Below are positions 58,699 through 59,693 of a stretch of DNA of 59,693 nt, in pieces. Source of the stretch: an uncultured Collinsella sp. GTDB taxonomy: Bacteria; Actinomycetota; Coriobacteriia; Coriobacteriales; Coriobacteriaceae. Both the position numbers and the translations under genes were made by a program. Under the pieces are notes generated by a model that had not been told where the DNA came from, made no database searches, and saw nothing but the letters and a program-made list of their open reading frames with translations. Position 1 is the first letter of the stretch. Each line of letters opens with the position of its first letter. The DNA is taken from contig UREM01000010.1 in NCBI GenBank assembly GCA_900546775.1, positions 1-59,693 of the forward strand, given 5' to 3'.

Positions 58699-59556
58699 AT
58701 GGCACTTGTTACCACCGAAAAGATGCTCAAGGACGCTCAGGCCGGCCACTACGCTGTCGGCGCGTTCAACGTCGAGAACCTCGAGTTTGTTATGGCCGTT
58801 CTGGCCGCTGCCGAGGAGACCAAGTCCCCCGTCATCATGCAGACCACCCCGGGCACCATCAAGACCGCTGGTCTGGACTACTTCTACGGCATGGTCAAGG
58901 CTGCCGCCGAGCGCGCTTCCGTGCCCGTCGCTCTGCACCTCGATCACGGCGATGGCTATGACCGCTGCATGCAGGCTTTCCGCACTGGCTACACCTCCGT
59001 TATGATTGACGGCTCGCACGAGTCCTTCGAGGACAACATCGCCCTGACCAAGTCCGTCGCCGATGCTGGCCGCGCCATGGGCGTGCCTGTCGAGGCTGAG
59101 CTCGGCAAGGTCGGCGGCAAGGAGGACGACGGTCCCGCAGTTGAGGGCGAGAGCCCCTACACCGATCCGGCCGAGGCCAAGGAGTTCGTCGAGCGCACCG
59201 GCTGCACCTCGCTGGCCATTGGCGTTGGCACCAGCCACGGTGTGTACACGAGCGACCCGCACATCGAGCAGTCCGTGGTCAAGGCCATCCGCGACGCCGT
59301 CGACGTACCGCTGGTTCTGCACGGCACCTCCGGCGTGCCCGATGAGCAGGTTGCCGAGGCCGTGAAGAACGGCATCTGCAAGGTTAACTACGCCACCGAG
59401 CTGCGTCAGGCCTACACCAAGGGCTTCATGGCCTACATGGCCGAGAACCCCGCCTGCTTCGATCCCAAGAAGCCGGCCAAGGAGGGCATGCGTGAGATCA
59501 CCGAGCTGGTTAAGATCCGCATGACCAACCTCAACTCTGTGGGCAAAGCAGAGTAA
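58699..59556 (+). CDS. Class II ketose-bisphosphate aldolase (tagatose- or fructose-bisphosphate)
   Basis: A 285-residue zinc aldolase. His80-x-Asp82-His83 in LHLDHGDGYDR supplies the catalytic Asp and a zinc His; SVMIDGSHESFEDN and AELGKVGGKEDD follow, then IGVGTSHGVY and LVLHGTSGVPDE with further zinc His. The fold fits FbaA, GatY and KbaY; given two lacC copies, LacAB and AgaS but no lacD in the window, tagatose-1,6-bisphosphate cleavage is likely. The start is ATG 58699 after GGAGAGGAG; the frame is open 150 bases further without homology. Confidence 0.88.
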   Translation: MALVTTEKMLKDAQAGHYAVGAFNVENLEFVMAVLAAAEETKSPVIMQTTPGTIKTAGLDYFYGMVKAAAERASVPVALHLDHGDGYDRCMQAFRTGYTSVMIDGSHESFEDNIALTKSVADAGRAMGVPVEAELGKVGGKEDDGPAVEGESPYTDPAEAKEFVERTGCTSLAIGVGTSHGVYTSDPHIEQSVVKAIRDAVDVPLVLHGTSGVPDEQVAEAVKNGICKVNYATELRQAYTKGFMAYMAENPACFDPKKPAKEGMREITELVKIRMTNLNSVGKAE

Positions 59557-59630
59557 CAGCAAGGGTACTCTGATCCCACCGGACGGTTTGGGCGGGTCCC
59601 GTACTCAGTTTCCAAAACGTCCTCGCGCAT

Positions 59631-59680
59631 GAAGGCCCCCGTTGTCTCGCTTCTTCGAAGCGTTGACAACGGGGGCCTTC
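59631..59680 (+). terminator. Long hairpin after the aldolase gene
   Basis: Arms GAAGGCCCCCGTTGTC (59631-59646) and its complement (59665-59680) enclose CGCTTC-TTC-GAAGCG. It has no T-run but is the likely end of the aldolase transcript. Confidence 0.8.
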
Positions 59681-59693
59681 GCGCTGCGGAATG

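Overview
The window looks like chromosome of a high-GC anaerobic Coriobacteriia species, most likely Collinsella or a close relative. This is inferred from codon use and gene content: archaeal-like zinc-ribbon TopA with a Lys/Ala tail, a PSP1/YaaT homologue with an Arg-rich tail, class II GalT, mannose- and lactose-type PTS systems, and several families of intergenic palindromes. No rRNA, CRISPR array, transposase or integrase was found. One tRNA, Thr(CGT), lies at 36 kb.

Layout. (1) 0-22.7 kb is mostly core genome: aminotransferase, STAS protein, tatA-tatC-hypA-hypB-topA, a zinc-ribbon membrane protein between two copies of one palindromic repeat, tmk-holB-PSP1, comF, a possible nuclease-fold protein, a strongly promoted structured leader RNA ahead of a solute-binding lipoprotein, the ribosome hibernation factor, degV, and an operon of an HIBADH-like dehydrogenase with a metal-binding tail, a membrane protein, a HEAT-repeat protein and an isocitrate dehydrogenase-type enzyme. 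(2) 22.9-33.4 kb is an amino-sugar region: mannose-family PTS (IIA, YajC, IIB, IIC, IID), GntR regulator, AgaS, NagA, flavodoxin, LacX-like epimerase, LacC kinase, a NagA tail remnant and a YhcH-family protein. (3) 33.5-36.7 kb is accessory: a secreted protein and its partner, a small anchored protein, a 21-residue hydrophobic peptide, tRNA-Thr and an orphan EIIB whose active histidine is tyrosine. (4) 36.8-41.4 kb carries galM, a DeoR regulator, a RelE/Phd-type toxin-antitoxin pair and a DUF4143-type ATPase bordered by unusual repeat arrays. (5) 41.4-51.7 kb is the lactose region: lacG-lacE, lacI, lacF, a membrane protein, lacA-lacB, and a second lacX-lacC pair. (6) 52-59.7 kb holds galK-galT, a divergent LacI regulator, a flavodiiron protein, a DeoR regulator and a class II aldolase.

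The sugar genes converge. GalNAc/galactosamine (PTS, NagA, AgaS) and lactose/galactose-6-phosphate (LacE/F, LacG, LacAB) both lead to tagatose-6-phosphate, which LacC and the class II aldolase would take to triose phosphates. GalM-GalK-GalT give a parallel Leloir entry for free galactose. Promoter regions of five of these units share an 11-bp motif (CGGTGAACGGT and variants) in addition to unit-specific operators, suggesting a common regulator that I could not identify.

The observations most worth following up are the structured RNA at 14.8-15.1 kb (candidate raiA-motif RNA), the shared 11-bp motif, the 80-bp-period hairpin array and 34-bp-period repeats around the ATPase gene, the micropeptide beside tRNA-Thr, and the phosphorylation-dead EIIB.
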